A stretch of 64,000 nt of DNA from Pelagimonas sp. Its GTDB lineage: Bacteria > Pseudomonadota > Alphaproteobacteria > Rhodobacterales > Rhodobacteraceae. The notes under the pieces were generated by a model. The model saw nothing but the letters and a program-made list of their open reading frames with translations, had not been told where the DNA came from and made no database searches. This document shows positions 17,055-25,878 of this stretch, piece after piece (positions within the stretch are counted from its first letter, which is position 1; each line of letters opens with the position of its first letter). The stretch spans positions 124,001 through 188,000 of the forward strand of contig JAOASD010000005.1 in the NCBI GenBank assembly GCA_025210265.1, given 5' to 3'. Position numbers and translations under genes: made by a program.

Positions 17055-18416
17055 CTAAAGGCTGGGACGCTGCTCGACCCGCAGCCAGATCCCATCGCGC
17101 GCTCGCACGGTCAGATGGGCCTCGGGAACGGGGATTTTGCCGGGCACCGGGGACACGCGCAGATCGCGCAGCAGATGGGCCAGCAGCAAAACGCCCTCGA
17201 CCATGGCAAAGCCCGCCCCCGTGCAAACCCGCGGCCCGGCGGAAAAGGGCATATAGGCGTCGCGGGCGCAGGTCTTGCCATTTTCGCTCTGCCAGCGGGT
17301 CGGGTCGAACCCGTCGGGATTATCCCACAGACGTTCATGCCGGTGCAGATGCCAGGGCGACAGAACAACCTGCGCGCCTTTTGGGATGTTCCGGTCGCGG
17401 AAATTTTCCGGGCAGGCCGCTTCGCGCACCATCATCGGCACTGGCGGATAGAGGCGCAGCGCCTCGCGGAACACATCGCGGGTGACGCGCAATTTTGAAA
17501 TCTCGGCGAAATCGCCGGTCAGGGATTGGCCTTCTTGCGCGATGCGCTCCTGCCAGTCGGGATGCGTGGCCAGCAGATACAGCGCCCAGGCCAGGGCCGA
17601 GGCGCTGGTTTCATGACCGGCGAGGAAAAAGATCGCGACCTGATCGACCATTTCCTCGGCGCTGAACCGGTCGCCGGTTTGCGGGTCGCGCGTGGTCATG
17701 ATCTTGGTCGCCAGATCATCGGGCGCCGTGCCGGCGGTGATCTCACCCGCGCGGCGCTGGCAGAGCTCGGATATCAGGGCGCGGATGCGTTTCGCCGTGC
17801 GCTTGGTTTCCGCCCGGAAAAAACGCGGCATCCAGCGCGGCACCGGGACAAAAGCGGCAAGGTTCAGGATCGGCTGGCTGCGCTGATAGGCGCGGAATTC
17901 ATGAAACACCGCCTGCGCCATCTCGTCCTCGATCGGGATGGAAAACAGCGTGCGAAAGATCACATCGGCGGCGGCATGGCTGGTCAGCTCTTCGATCTCG
18001 ACCTCTTGCCCAACCTGTGCGCTCAGGCGCGCCTGCGCCGCCACGCTGGCCGCCCACATGGCCGGAAAGGTTTCGCGCAGCCGCCCGCCCTCAAACGCGG
18101 GGTCGATGATGCGCCGCTGCCGCTGCCATTCCGCACCATTGGTGACAAAGACAGACCGCCCCAGCAGGGGCCGCAGCCCTTCTGTAATGCGCCCGGATTT
18201 GGGGAAATCCAGCGGGCGGTCTTTCAGCACGGTTTTGACCAGATCGGGCTGGTTCATCAGGTAAGATCGGAAAAAGGGCGTGCGAAATTCGGCCATCCAG
18301 GCGCGGTACAGCTTGGCCGGTTGCGCCGACAAAATGTCCTGCCGGAACAGTTTCACATAGCGCCAAAGCGAGGTTTTGGCAGGCCGCGCTGCCGGTTTTG
18401 GGGGCTGGGCGTTCAT
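17055..18416 (-). CDS. Cytochrome P450
   Basis: A 453-residue haem monooxygenase. It shows the I-helix oxygen-binding motif AGHETSASALAW, the K-helix ExxR (EALR), and the haem-thiolate loop FSAGPRVCTGAGFA with its Cys ligand. No membrane anchor or fused reductase is present, so it needs separate electron donors, none of which are nearby. The ATG overlaps the stop of the upstream hydrolase gene (ATGA), so the two are co-translated. The substrate is unknown. A lipid or fatty-acid substrate would fit the partner hydrolase but is speculative. Confidence 0.93.
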   Translation of the reverse strand: MNAQPPKPAARPAKTSLWRYVKLFRQDILSAQPAKLYRAWMAEFRTPFFRSYLMNQPDLVKTVLKDRPLDFPKSGRITEGLRPLLGRSVFVTNGAEWQRQRRIIDPAFEGGRLRETFPAMWAASVAAQARLSAQVGQEVEIEELTSHAAADVIFRTLFSIPIEDEMAQAVFHEFRAYQRSQPILNLAAFVPVPRWMPRFFRAETKRTAKRIRALISELCQRRAGEITAGTAPDDLATKIMTTRDPQTGDRFSAEEMVDQVAIFFLAGHETSASALAWALYLLATHPDWQERIAQEGQSLTGDFAEISKLRVTRDVFREALRLYPPVPMMVREAACPENFRDRNIPKGAQVVLSPWHLHRHERLWDNPDGFDPTRWQSENGKTCARDAYMPFSAGPRVCTGAGFAMVEGVLLLAHLLRDLRVSPVPGKIPVPEAHLTVRARDGIWLRVEQRPSL

Positions 18417-19639
18417 TCCGTCATGCTCGTGAATTTGGACACGGCATGGTCGATCCGGCTGGCCGAGGGCGGGCGGTTTTCATAGCGCGTGGCCAGCGAC
18501 ACAGGCCCGGCGGTGATCTGGAAATAGTCATAATCGCGCGGCGCATCAAAGGCGCAGAGATACTGAAAATGCAGGCGGAAAAAGCGCCAGCGCAGTTCCT
18601 TCCAGCGCGCGGGGCTGAGCGATTTTGTGAATTGCGCCGAAAAGACCAGCGGCCAGCGTTTGTTTTCCGGCGCAACCCCGCTGACGCTGACCGGATCGCA
18701 CAGCGCAAAGGCGCAGCCATCGCCCGGCGCAGTGACATCGACCCAGGCCAGTTCATCGCGCGCCGACAGGTAATGCAGATCCGCCCGCAGACGATGCGCG
18801 TCACGCAGGAACGAAACCATGGGCACAACCTGCCCCAGGCTGAGAAACGCCAGTTTCGGGCCATCCACAGGCACCTGCCCCTTGCGGATCAAATCAGCCA
18901 GGATCGACACAGACAGATGCGCGCCAGAGCTGTGCCCGACCACCAGAACCTCGTCCACATCACCGCGCAGCGCCTCGGCGATCAGGGCGCGGAATTCGGC
19001 CATGCGCGCCTCCAGCTCGGGTGGGTTGGCACCGCGATAGCGCGCGGAATAGGCGTAGTCATGCATCAGGTAATAGGCGAACAGCTTGGCATCCTTGCGC
19101 TTGAACCACGCCAGCAGGCCATAGGCTCCGGCCAGCCCCGCGAGCGCGCCCAATATCTGCGCCGCCCCACCGATCCAGGGCGCGGCAAGGCCGCTGAACC
19201 GGAACAGAATCCATCCCGCCAGCAGCGCCAGCCCCAGCTGCGCCAATAGCATTCCAATCGGGTACAGCGCCGCGATCACCGGCCCTTTGCGCAGGCGCAT
19301 CAGGCGGAACAGCGCGCCGGTGGCGATATATTCCCAGGCAGTGCGGACCAGCTGTGCATAGGTCGCGGGGATCGAGTTAGACATGCTGTCGCGCACGATG
19401 TCGGACCAGACCAGCACGTCGATATCGGCGCTGGTGGTCTGCCCGTCGATCCTGCTGTCCACATGCCAGCCATAGGGGCCTTTGGTCTGTTTGGGTTTCA
19501 GCGCGATCTCATAGCCCGAGATCCCGGCCTGCGCGGCGCTTTCCTTGCGATAAAGTTCGCGATAGCGGCGCGGGTGGATCGGGTCATAGCCGGGGATGTA
19601 AAACACCCGGCGGGTTTTGATCTGCTGCTCTGTGGCCAT
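18413..19639 (-). CDS. Membrane-associated alpha/beta hydrolase (GHSSG lipase motif)
   Basis: A 408-residue protein. The N-terminal part begins RRVFYIPGYDP, typical of an alpha/beta-hydrolase first strand. Around residues 118-175 lie two or three hydrophobic helices (IAALYPIGMLLAQLGLALLAG and following). The nucleophile elbow VVGHSSGAH follows, with a catalytic Ser in GHSSG. It is likely a lipase or esterase inserted in the inner membrane. It overlaps the P450 gene by four bases, suggesting a shared pathway. The start ATG at 19639 is preceded by no strong Shine-Dalgarno sequence. Confidence 0.75.
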   Translation of the reverse strand: MATEQQIKTRRVFYIPGYDPIHPRRYRELYRKESAAQAGISGYEIALKPKQTKGPYGWHVDSRIDGQTTSADIDVLVWSDIVRDSMSNSIPATYAQLVRTAWEYIATGALFRLMRLRKGPVIAALYPIGMLLAQLGLALLAGWILFRFSGLAAPWIGGAAQILGALAGLAGAYGLLAWFKRKDAKLFAYYLMHDYAYSARYRGANPPELEARMAEFRALIAEALRGDVDEVLVVGHSSGAHLSVSILADLIRKGQVPVDGPKLAFLSLGQVVPMVSFLRDAHRLRADLHYLSARDELAWVDVTAPGDGCAFALCDPVSVSGVAPENKRWPLVFSAQFTKSLSPARWKELRWRFFRLHFQYLCAFDAPRDYDYFQITAGPVSLATRYENRPPSASRIDHAVSKFTSMTE

Positions 19640-19709
19640 GGTTTCAGGTCTGGCACTGGTTAAGGTGATCTGACCCTAGCGCGACAATCCGGCGGTGATA
19701 AGGCCCTGC

Positions 19710-19780
19710 GACGGCGCAAGGGGGGCTTTGCCCCCGCCCCTGCGGGGCTCCCCCAGGGGTATTTTTAAAGCAAAGAAGCC
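19710..19780 (+). repeat. GTATTTTT/AAGAAG repeat, copy D
   Basis: Hairpins GGGGGC-TTT-GCCCCC (19721-19735) and GCCCC-TGC-GGGGC are followed by CCCCAGGGGTATTTTTAAAG and CAAAGAAG. The element lies between ccdA and the hydrolase gene, both leftward. The tail is a little diverged from copies C and E. Confidence 0.75.
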
Positions 19781-19786
19781 TGAGGG

Positions 19787-20536
19787 TCAGCCCAAGGTGG
19801 CCAGCGCGGGGAAAGTTTCCAGCAGCCAGAAGCTCATGGCGGAAAAGCCGCCGGTCAGCATCAAAAGGCCGATGGTCCAGAGGAGCAGGCCCATGGCGCG
19901 CTCGATCTGTTCCATATGGCGCTTCATCCAGTTCATCGCCCCGGTGAGGCGGGGCAGGAAGGCGGCGACCAGCAGGAAGGGAATGCCAAGCCCAGCCGCG
20001 TAGACCGCTAGCAATGTGGTGCCGCGCACAACCGATCCCTCGGAGGCGGCGAGGTTCAGGATCGCCCCCAGCTGCGGGCCGATGCAGGGCGTCCAGCCAA
20101 AGGCGAAGGCCAGCCCCAGCACATAGGCACCAAAGGCGCTGCCGCCGCGATCACCTGCATCCAGGCGGGCCTCGCGATCAAGGAACGCGATCCGGTAGAC
20201 CCCGACAAAATGTGCGCCAAAGACCATAACGATGATCCCTGCCGCCGTGTTGAACACGTCCTGATATTGCAGGAACATCAACCCCGCCGCCGAAGCCGCA
20301 AAGCCCAGCAGAAGGAACACGGTCGACAGGCCCAGCACAAAGAAAAGCGCGGTCAGCAGGACTTTGGCCCGCCCTTGCGAGGCGTTCAGATCGCCCATGG
20401 ACACGCCGCTCATATAGGCGAGATAGGGTGGCACCACGGGCAGCACACAGGGCGACAGGAACGACACGATCCCCGCGACCAGCGCGATCATCATGGCGGG
20501 CAGCAGGGCTGCGTCAAAGATCTCGAATCCGAACAT
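19787..20536 (-). CDS. ccdA: Cytochrome c biogenesis protein CcdA
   Basis: A 249-residue membrane protein that carries reducing power across the inner membrane to periplasmic thiol-oxidoreductases, needed for cytochrome c maturation. It has the paired redox cysteines in LSPCVLPVVPPYL (first helix) and GWTPCIGPQLG (fourth helix), and about six helices. ATG 20536 (MFGFEIFDAAL) is preferred. The longer reading to 20587 adds a polar N-terminus. It is divergent from tusA. Confidence 0.93.
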   Translation of the reverse strand: MFGFEIFDAALLPAMMIALVAGIVSFLSPCVLPVVPPYLAYMSGVSMGDLNASQGRAKVLLTALFFVLGLSTVFLLLGFAASAAGLMFLQYQDVFNTAAGIIVMVFGAHFVGVYRIAFLDREARLDAGDRGGSAFGAYVLGLAFAFGWTPCIGPQLGAILNLAASEGSVVRGTTLLAVYAAGLGIPFLLVAAFLPRLTGAMNWMKRHMEQIERAMGLLLWTIGLLMLTGGFSAMSFWLLETFPALATLG

Positions 20537-20629
20537 GGGTTCGACATAGGCCAGTTTCGCCCTGCCGTCACCCGCGCAGGCGGTCACATCCTTGTGGACC
20601 TCTGTGTCATTGGGACTTAGATCAGAGAT

Positions 20630-20857
20630 ATGGAGACAATTATAGACCTTGATGCCACTGGGCTGCTGTGCCCCCTGCCCGTTCTCAAAGCGCGCAAGCG
20701 GCTGTTGTCGCTGGAGTCAGGCACGGTTTTGCGGCTGCGCACCGATGATCCGGCGGCGGTGATCGACGTGCCGCATTTCTGCAATGAATCCGGGCATGAA
20801 CTGTTGTCCCAGGCCGAGGATGGCGCGGAGATGGTCTGGGAAATCCGACGCGGGTAA
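20630..20857 (+). CDS. tusA: TusA-family sulfur carrier protein
   Basis: A 75-residue sulfurtransferase with the TusA motif LLCPLPVLKARK, in which Cys14-Pro15 carries the persulfide used in tRNA 2-thiolation, molybdenum cofactor metabolism or sulfur oxidation. Length is typical of the family. Proximity to ccdA (thiol chemistry) may be meaningful or chance. Confidence 0.9.
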   Translation: METIIDLDATGLLCPLPVLKARKRLLSLESGTVLRLRTDDPAAVIDVPHFCNESGHELLSQAEDGAEMVWEIRRG

Positions 20858-20914
20858 GCGTGCGCGCTGGCAATCAAGCTGGGGTTTTCAACAATGGCTC
20901 TAGCGGATCGGAAA

Positions 20915-20950
20915 TAAAAAAGGCGGACCCACGGGCCCGCCTTTTTCTTT
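20915..20950 (-). terminator. Bidirectional terminator between tusA and rne
   Basis: Stem AAAAAAGGCGGACCC / GGGCCCGCCTTTTT with a short loop, flanked by an A tract on one side and a T tract on the other. It can therefore stop both the leftward rne transcript and the rightward tusA transcript. It ends 15 bp before the rne stop codon. Confidence 0.85.
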
Positions 20951-20964
20951 TGCATGTTACCGGA

Positions 20965-23900
20965 TCAGCGGTTCAGGGACCACCAGCCGCGGCGTTTGGG
21001 TTTGTCTGCCTCATCCGCAGTTGCAACTGGGGCCGGCTCTGCAGCCGGAGCAGCGGCGACCGGTTCGGGTGCCTCGGCTTCGGCGCTTTCGGCACCGGCC
21101 TCGACCGTGCCAACCACCTCGGCGATCACCTCGGATGCCTTGCGGCGGGTGCGGCGCGGTTTGGCCGGGGCCTCCTCTGCCGGATCCGATGTGGCCTCCA
21201 CCTCCAGTTCAGGCGCAGGTTCGGTCTCTGGGGCGGCCTCGGCTGCGGGCGCCTCTGCGGGGGCAGCTTCTAGGCTGTCCTGAGCCGGGGTTTCGGCCTC
21301 AACCACAGCGACCTCTGTCACCTCAGGGGCGTCGACTGTGACCTCTGCCGTCGGAGTATCGGCGGGCGCGGGTTCTGCCTCGGCATCCGCTGTCTCGGGC
21401 TGGGCCTCGGAGGCCTCTGCCGCGACGGCTTCCTCTGCCACCGGCTCGGATTTCTTCGAGCGGGACCGCGAGCGAGAGCGCGAACGCGAGCGGGATTTCG
21501 GCTTTTCTGCCGGTTTCTCGGCCTCTTCGCTTGCCGCCTCTGCGTCAGTCTCAGACACAGCCTCAGCACTCACATCGGCCTCGCCCTCGACACTGTCCTG
21601 CACCTCGGGTTGCTCGCTGCCCTCTTCGCCCTTGGATTTCGAGCGACGACGACGGCGACGACGGCGTTTCTTGGGCTTGCCCTCTTCGCCGGTCTCATTT
21701 CCGGTTTCGGGCTTCTCCGCCTCGGTTTCCTCGATGATCTCGGCGTCTTCGATTTCGGCTGCGGCCTCGTCGATTTCCTCCATCAAAGAGGTGTCCACGG
21801 ACACGACCGGCGCGGTGACTTCGGGCACGTTGCGGGTCGCAGTCTTGAACTTTTCAAGCGTGAAATCCGGGGCAACCAGATGCACATCGGCCTCGATCCG
21901 CACGGACATGCCATAGCGCGATTCGATCTGGGCGATATGTTCGCGCTTCTGGTTCATCAGATAGTTGGCGATGGAAACCGGGCATTTCACCAGCACCTCG
22001 CGCGAGCGGCGGCGGGTGCCTTCTTCCTCGATCTGACGCAGCACCTGCAGGGCCATATTGTCGTCCGAGCGGATCAGGCCGGTGCCATGGCAATGCGGGC
22101 AGGGCTGGGTCGTGGCCTCGATCATGCCGGGGCGCAGACGCTGGCGCGACATTTCCATCAGACCAAAGCCCGAGATCCGGCCCACCTGAATGCGCGCGCG
22201 GTCGGTTTTCAGCTTGTCCTTGATACGCTTTTCGACGGCGGCGTTGTTCTTGCGCTCGTCCATGTCGATAAAGTCGATCACGATCAGACCGGCCAGGTCG
22301 CGCAGGCGCAGCTGGCGGGCCACTTCCTCGGCCGCCTCAAGGTTGGTCTTGAGCGCGGTTTCCTCGATCGAGCCCTCTTTGGTGGCGCGGCCAGAGTTCA
22401 CGTCGATCGCCACCAGCGCCTCGGTCACGCCGATCACGATGTAACCACCGGATTTCAGCTGGACGGTCGGGTTGAACATGCCCCCCAGATAGCTTTCGAC
22501 CTGATAACGCGCGAAAAGCGGCAGGGTTTCCTGATAGTTGCGCACGTTTTTCGCGTGGGACGGCATGATCATTTTCATGAAGTCCTTGGCGATGCGATAG
22601 CCGCGCTCGCCTTCGACCAGAACCTCGTCGATCTCGCGATTATAGAGGTCGCGGATCGAGCGTTTGATCAGGTCGCCCTCTTCATAGATCTTGGCGGGCG
22701 CGATGGATTGCAGCGTCAGGGCGCGGATCTGCTCCCACAGGCGCTGCAGATATTCGTAATCGCGCTTGATCTCGGATTTGGTGCGTTTCGCGCCAGCGGT
22801 CCGAATGATAAGGCCCGCGCCCTTGGGCACGTCGATGCTGGTCGCGATTTCCTTGAGCTTGGAACGGTCGGACGCATTGGTGATCTTGCGCGAAATGCCA
22901 CCACCGCGGGCAGTGTTGGGCATCAGCACACAGTAGCGCCCGGCCAGCGACAGGTAGGTGGTCAGAGCAGCGCCTTTGTTGCCGCGCTCTTCTTTGACGA
23001 CCTGCACCAGCATGATCTGGCGGACTTTGATGACCTCTTGGATCTTGTATTTGCGCGGGCGCGGCTTGCGACGCGGGCGGATGTCTTCCTGCGTGTCATC
23101 ATCGGCCACCGATTCGATGGATTCGTCGCGCGCGGTCGCGTCAGAGGATTTTGCCTCGGTCTCGGCGTCGGTCTCGTCCTCGTCGCTGTCATCTTCTGAT
23201 GCGGTGTCTGCGTCGGATTCGGCGGCGTCCGTGCTGTCAGCGGCGGTTTCTTCAGCCTCGGCAGGCGCGGCGTCTTCAGCCGGGGTTTCGGCCTGTTCCG
23301 GGGCTGCCTCTGCGGCGGGCGCATCAGAGACGGTCTCTGCTTTGGCTTCTTCAGCTGCGGGCTCTGCCGGGGTTTCTGCTTCGGCGGGTTCTGCCGCCTC
23401 CTGCTCTGGCGCTTCCTCGCTCACAGTCTCAGCCGCGGCCTCGACACTGTCCTCGCTGGGGGCGGGTTCGGCCGGGTCGGCATGGACCACGGGGTCATCA
23501 TCCGCACCGATGGATTCGGCTTTGGTGATCACGGGTTTGCTGGGCGTGTCCTCGGCGCTGTCTGCCTCGGCGACCTCTTCGGTCTCCTCTGTGGCAGCCT
23601 CTTCTATGGCCTCTGCATCAGCCACTTCGGCGGTGTCGACCGGAGCAGTTTCTGCCACGGTGTCAGCCTCAGATTCGACCACTGCTTCCGCTTCTGCGGC
23701 AGGCTCTGCTGCCTCGTCAGCCGCAGCCTCTTCGACCGGTGCCTCAGCGACATCTGTTTCGGACGCGGCGTCAGCCACGGCCTCAGCCGGCTCTGCCTCG
23801 GCCAGAACGTCTGCGCCCTCGGGTTCATCAACCGGAGTCGCGCTGACCGTGTCCATGGGGGACAGGCCTTCGCCCGGCGCGCCGCTGTCCAGATCGTCGC

Positions 23901-24393
23901 CCTCATCCCCAAGGTCGATGGTTTCCATCCCACTGATTTCGCGGGGTGCCTCGGACGGGCTGGGGGTCTCGGCCTTGGGGGTCTCCTTGGCCTCTGTCTT
24001 GGCCTCGCCGCCCTTGGAGCCGCGCGAACGCGAGCGCGACCGGGACCGCGAACGCGACCGGCTGGAGCGGGGTTTTTCTTTTTCGTCGTCTTCGTCAGCA
24101 GCGGCAAGCGCGGCTTCTTCTTCCATCAGGGCCTGACGGTCGGCAACGGGGATCTGGTAATAATCCGGGTGGATTTCAGAGAAGGCGAGGAAGCCGTGAC
24201 GGTTTCCGCCGTAATCCACAAAGGCCGCCTGCAGCGAGGGTTCGACCCGCGTGACCTTTGCCAGATAAATATTGCCAGCTAGCTGGCGCTTGTTCTCTGA
24301 TTCAAAATCGAATTCCTCGACCTTGTTTCCGTCCACCACCACAACGCGGGTCTCTTCCGCGTGGGTGGCATCGATGAGCATTTTCTTTGCCAT
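20965..24393 (-). CDS. rne: Ribonuclease E with a very long acidic insertion
   Basis: Main mRNA-decay and rRNA-processing endonuclease, and scaffold of the degradosome. The 1142-residue protein starts MAKKMLIDATHAEETRVVVVDG. The S1 domain begins near residue 40 and is interrupted at about residues 93-440 by an insertion rich in Ala, Glu and Asp, with a run of Ser-Arg pairs at its start. The catalytic core follows, with VAIDVNSGR and VIDFIDMD supplying the metal-binding aspartates, then the zinc-link CPHCHG. The C-terminal tail is again disordered and acidic, with a second Ser-Arg run, and ends KRRGWWSLNR. ATG 24393 is the family start. The longer frame to 24663 is noncoding leader. Confidence 0.95.
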   Translation of the reverse strand: MAKKMLIDATHAEETRVVVVDGNKVEEFDFESENKRQLAGNIYLAKVTRVEPSLQAAFVDYGGNRHGFLAFSEIHPDYYQIPVADRQALMEEEAALAAADEDDEKEKPRSSRSRSRSRSRSRSRGSKGGEAKTEAKETPKAETPSPSEAPREISGMETIDLGDEGDDLDSGAPGEGLSPMDTVSATPVDEPEGADVLAEAEPAEAVADAASETDVAEAPVEEAAADEAAEPAAEAEAVVESEADTVAETAPVDTAEVADAEAIEEAATEETEEVAEADSAEDTPSKPVITKAESIGADDDPVVHADPAEPAPSEDSVEAAAETVSEEAPEQEAAEPAEAETPAEPAAEEAKAETVSDAPAAEAAPEQAETPAEDAAPAEAEETAADSTDAAESDADTASEDDSDEDETDAETEAKSSDATARDESIESVADDDTQEDIRPRRKPRPRKYKIQEVIKVRQIMLVQVVKEERGNKGAALTTYLSLAGRYCVLMPNTARGGGISRKITNASDRSKLKEIATSIDVPKGAGLIIRTAGAKRTKSEIKRDYEYLQRLWEQIRALTLQSIAPAKIYEEGDLIKRSIRDLYNREIDEVLVEGERGYRIAKDFMKMIMPSHAKNVRNYQETLPLFARYQVESYLGGMFNPTVQLKSGGYIVIGVTEALVAIDVNSGRATKEGSIEETALKTNLEAAEEVARQLRLRDLAGLIVIDFIDMDERKNNAAVEKRIKDKLKTDRARIQVGRISGFGLMEMSRQRLRPGMIEATTQPCPHCHGTGLIRSDDNMALQVLRQIEEEGTRRRSREVLVKCPVSIANYLMNQKREHIAQIESRYGMSVRIEADVHLVAPDFTLEKFKTATRNVPEVTAPVVSVDTSLMEEIDEAAAEIEDAEIIEETEAEKPETGNETGEEGKPKKRRRRRRRRSKSKGEEGSEQPEVQDSVEGEADVSAEAVSETDAEAASEEAEKPAEKPKSRSRSRSRSRSRSKKSEPVAEEAVAAEASEAQPETADAEAEPAPADTPTAEVTVDAPEVTEVAVVEAETPAQDSLEAAPAEAPAAEAAPETEPAPELEVEATSDPAEEAPAKPRRTRRKASEVIAEVVGTVEAGAESAEAEAPEPVAAAPAAEPAPVATADEADKPKRRGWWSLNR

Positions 24394-24885
24394 GTTATCC
24401 GTTTGCACGGGGGCTCCTGCCCTGGACCAGGTGGACCAAGGGTAAAGAATGGAGGGATGCCGTGACTTGTCTGGGCGAAAAGCTGCGCGCAGGCGTGGCG
24501 GGGCCGGTTGGCCCCTGCCGCTTGCCTCAATGTCGTCGCGCGCTTCATCGCGTTTCTTCTCCGACGCGCTCGCGGTCAGGACCGGAGGCGCCCATTCAGA
24601 TCCCGTCGCTTGTGGCGGTCCGGGCGTAGTAAATTGGCCTTGTGGGCCAGATCGGCCTGACACGGATCGCGGTGTTTGCCGGTCGATGGGTGTCAGCGAA
24701 ACTCTCGGGCGGCGCGCACTGTGGCGGCAGCCTACCCTTCAACATAGGGTGAGGGGATGGGGAAATACAATGGGCAATCGTTGCGCCTGAAGGAGAATCG
24801 CACAAGTTTTCCACAGGCGCGGGCAAATCCTTAACAAAGGATTTACAAATGCCGCTGGCGGCATTTGACCGCCAGCGGTGAGGGC
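24394..24885. other. Gene-free region: rne leader and downstream hairpins
   Basis: About 490 bp with no credible gene. The rne-proximal part is probably a long 5' leader, which fits the known autoregulation of rne mRNA through its leader in other bacteria, although I see no specific conserved structure. Near the far end lie two tandem hairpins that likely end the leftward gene at 24886 region or isolate it: AAATCCTT-AACA-AAGGATTT (24825-24844) and CAAATGCCGC-TG-GCGGCATTTG (24846-24867). Confidence 0.5.
24846..24867 (-). terminator. Palindromic hairpin after the dehydrogenase gene
   Basis: CAAATGCCGC/GCGGCATTTG forms a 9-10-bp stem with a CTGG loop. With the adjacent AAATCCTT/AAGGATTT hairpin (24825-24844) it makes a tandem stem pair 19 bp after the stop of the leftward gene. 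It resembles the hairpins at 4446 and 57201. Confidence 0.5.
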
Positions 24886-25761
24886 TCAGCCATCCAATGC
24901 GCGCAGGCGCTTGATCAGGCTGGAGGTATCCCAGCGCCCGCCGCCCAGTTTCTGCACATCTTTATAGAACTGATCGACCAGCGCCGTGACCGGCAGGCTG
25001 GCCCCGGTGTCATCGGCCGTTTTCAGGCAGATACCCAGATCCTTGCGCATCCAGTCCACCGCAAACCCGTGCTCGAAATGATCGTCCAGCATGGTTTCGT
25101 AGCGATTCACCATCTGCCAGCTGCCAGCGGCCCCGCCGCCGATCACCTCGACCACGGCGCGCCCGTCCAGCCCGGCTTTTTCGGCGAAATGCAGACCTTC
25201 GGACAGGCCCTGCACCAGCCCCGCAATACAGATCTGGTTGACCATCTTACACAGCTGCCCCGCGCCGCTGTCGCCAATGCGTTTGCACAGCTTGGCATAG
25301 GCGTTCATCACCGGTTCGGCCCGGTCATAGACCGCCTGATCGCCACCACACATGATCACCAGCTGGCCATTCTCGGCCCCTGCCTGACCGCCCGACACGG
25401 GCGCGTCGACAAAGGCCACGCCTTTGCCCGCCGCCACCTCGGACAGCTCGCGCGTGACCTGCGCCGACACTGTGGTGTGGTCCACAAACACCGCGCCCTC
25501 GGCCATACTGGCAAAGGCGCCGTCCTCGCCCAGACAGACCGAGCGTAAATCGTCATCATTGCCCACACAGGCCATGACAAAATCCGCGCCCTCGGCGGCT
25601 GCGCGCGGGGTCGCAGCCCAGGCGCCGCCATGCTCTGCTGCCCAGGCCTCGGCCTTGGCGGTTGTGCGGTTATAAACCGTGACCTCGTGCCCGGCCTTCA
25701 CCAGATGGCCCGCCATCGGATAGCCCATCACGCCCAGACCCAGAAAAACCACCTTTGCCAT
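24886..25761 (-). CDS. 3-hydroxyisobutyrate dehydrogenase-family oxidoreductase
   Basis: A 291-residue NAD(P)-dependent beta-hydroxyacid dehydrogenase. The N-terminal Rossmann motif is GLGVMGYPMAGHL, the substrate loop is DAPVSGGQAGAENGQL, and the catalytic Lys lies in KMVNQICIAG. The family includes 3-hydroxyisobutyrate, tartronate semialdehyde and succinic-semialdehyde reductases, and the sequence alone does not settle which. ATG 25761 gives MAKVVFLGLG. The longer frame to 25794 is less likely. The preceding GGACA is weakly Shine-Dalgarno-like. Confidence 0.88.
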   Translation of the reverse strand: MAKVVFLGLGVMGYPMAGHLVKAGHEVTVYNRTTAKAEAWAAEHGGAWAATPRAAAEGADFVMACVGNDDDLRSVCLGEDGAFASMAEGAVFVDHTTVSAQVTRELSEVAAGKGVAFVDAPVSGGQAGAENGQLVIMCGGDQAVYDRAEPVMNAYAKLCKRIGDSGAGQLCKMVNQICIAGLVQGLSEGLHFAEKAGLDGRAVVEVIGGGAAGSWQMVNRYETMLDDHFEHGFAVDWMRKDLGICLKTADDTGASLPVTALVDQFYKDVQKLGGGRWDTSSLIKRLRALDG

Positions 25762-25878
25762 GTCCTGTCCCTTTTGCTGTTGGATGCGCCGCATCCACCC
25801 TCATCCCCCTGCCCCTTGGCAATGCGTGCCCGGCAGGCTAAGCCCTAGCTCTGTTAGCGCAAGATGAGGGCGAGTGAA

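Noticed and set aside
17055-17095. N-terminal extension of the aldolase to 17095
   Set aside because: It would overlap the P450 coding region and adds sequence without family similarity. ATG at 16921 starts the conserved protein.
21610-23199. Long open frame (529 codons) on the plus strand opposite rne
   Set aside because: It is the antisense shadow of the RNase E gene. The GC-biased, low-complexity rne coding sequence leaves the opposite strand free of stops. No domain is recognisable in it. The same holds for 22958-24136.
24805-24850. DnaA-box-like TTTTCCACA and AT-rich hairpins suggesting a replication origin
   Set aside because: A single imperfect box with no cluster and no dnaA, gidA, parAB or hemE neighbours. 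Better explained as a terminator region.
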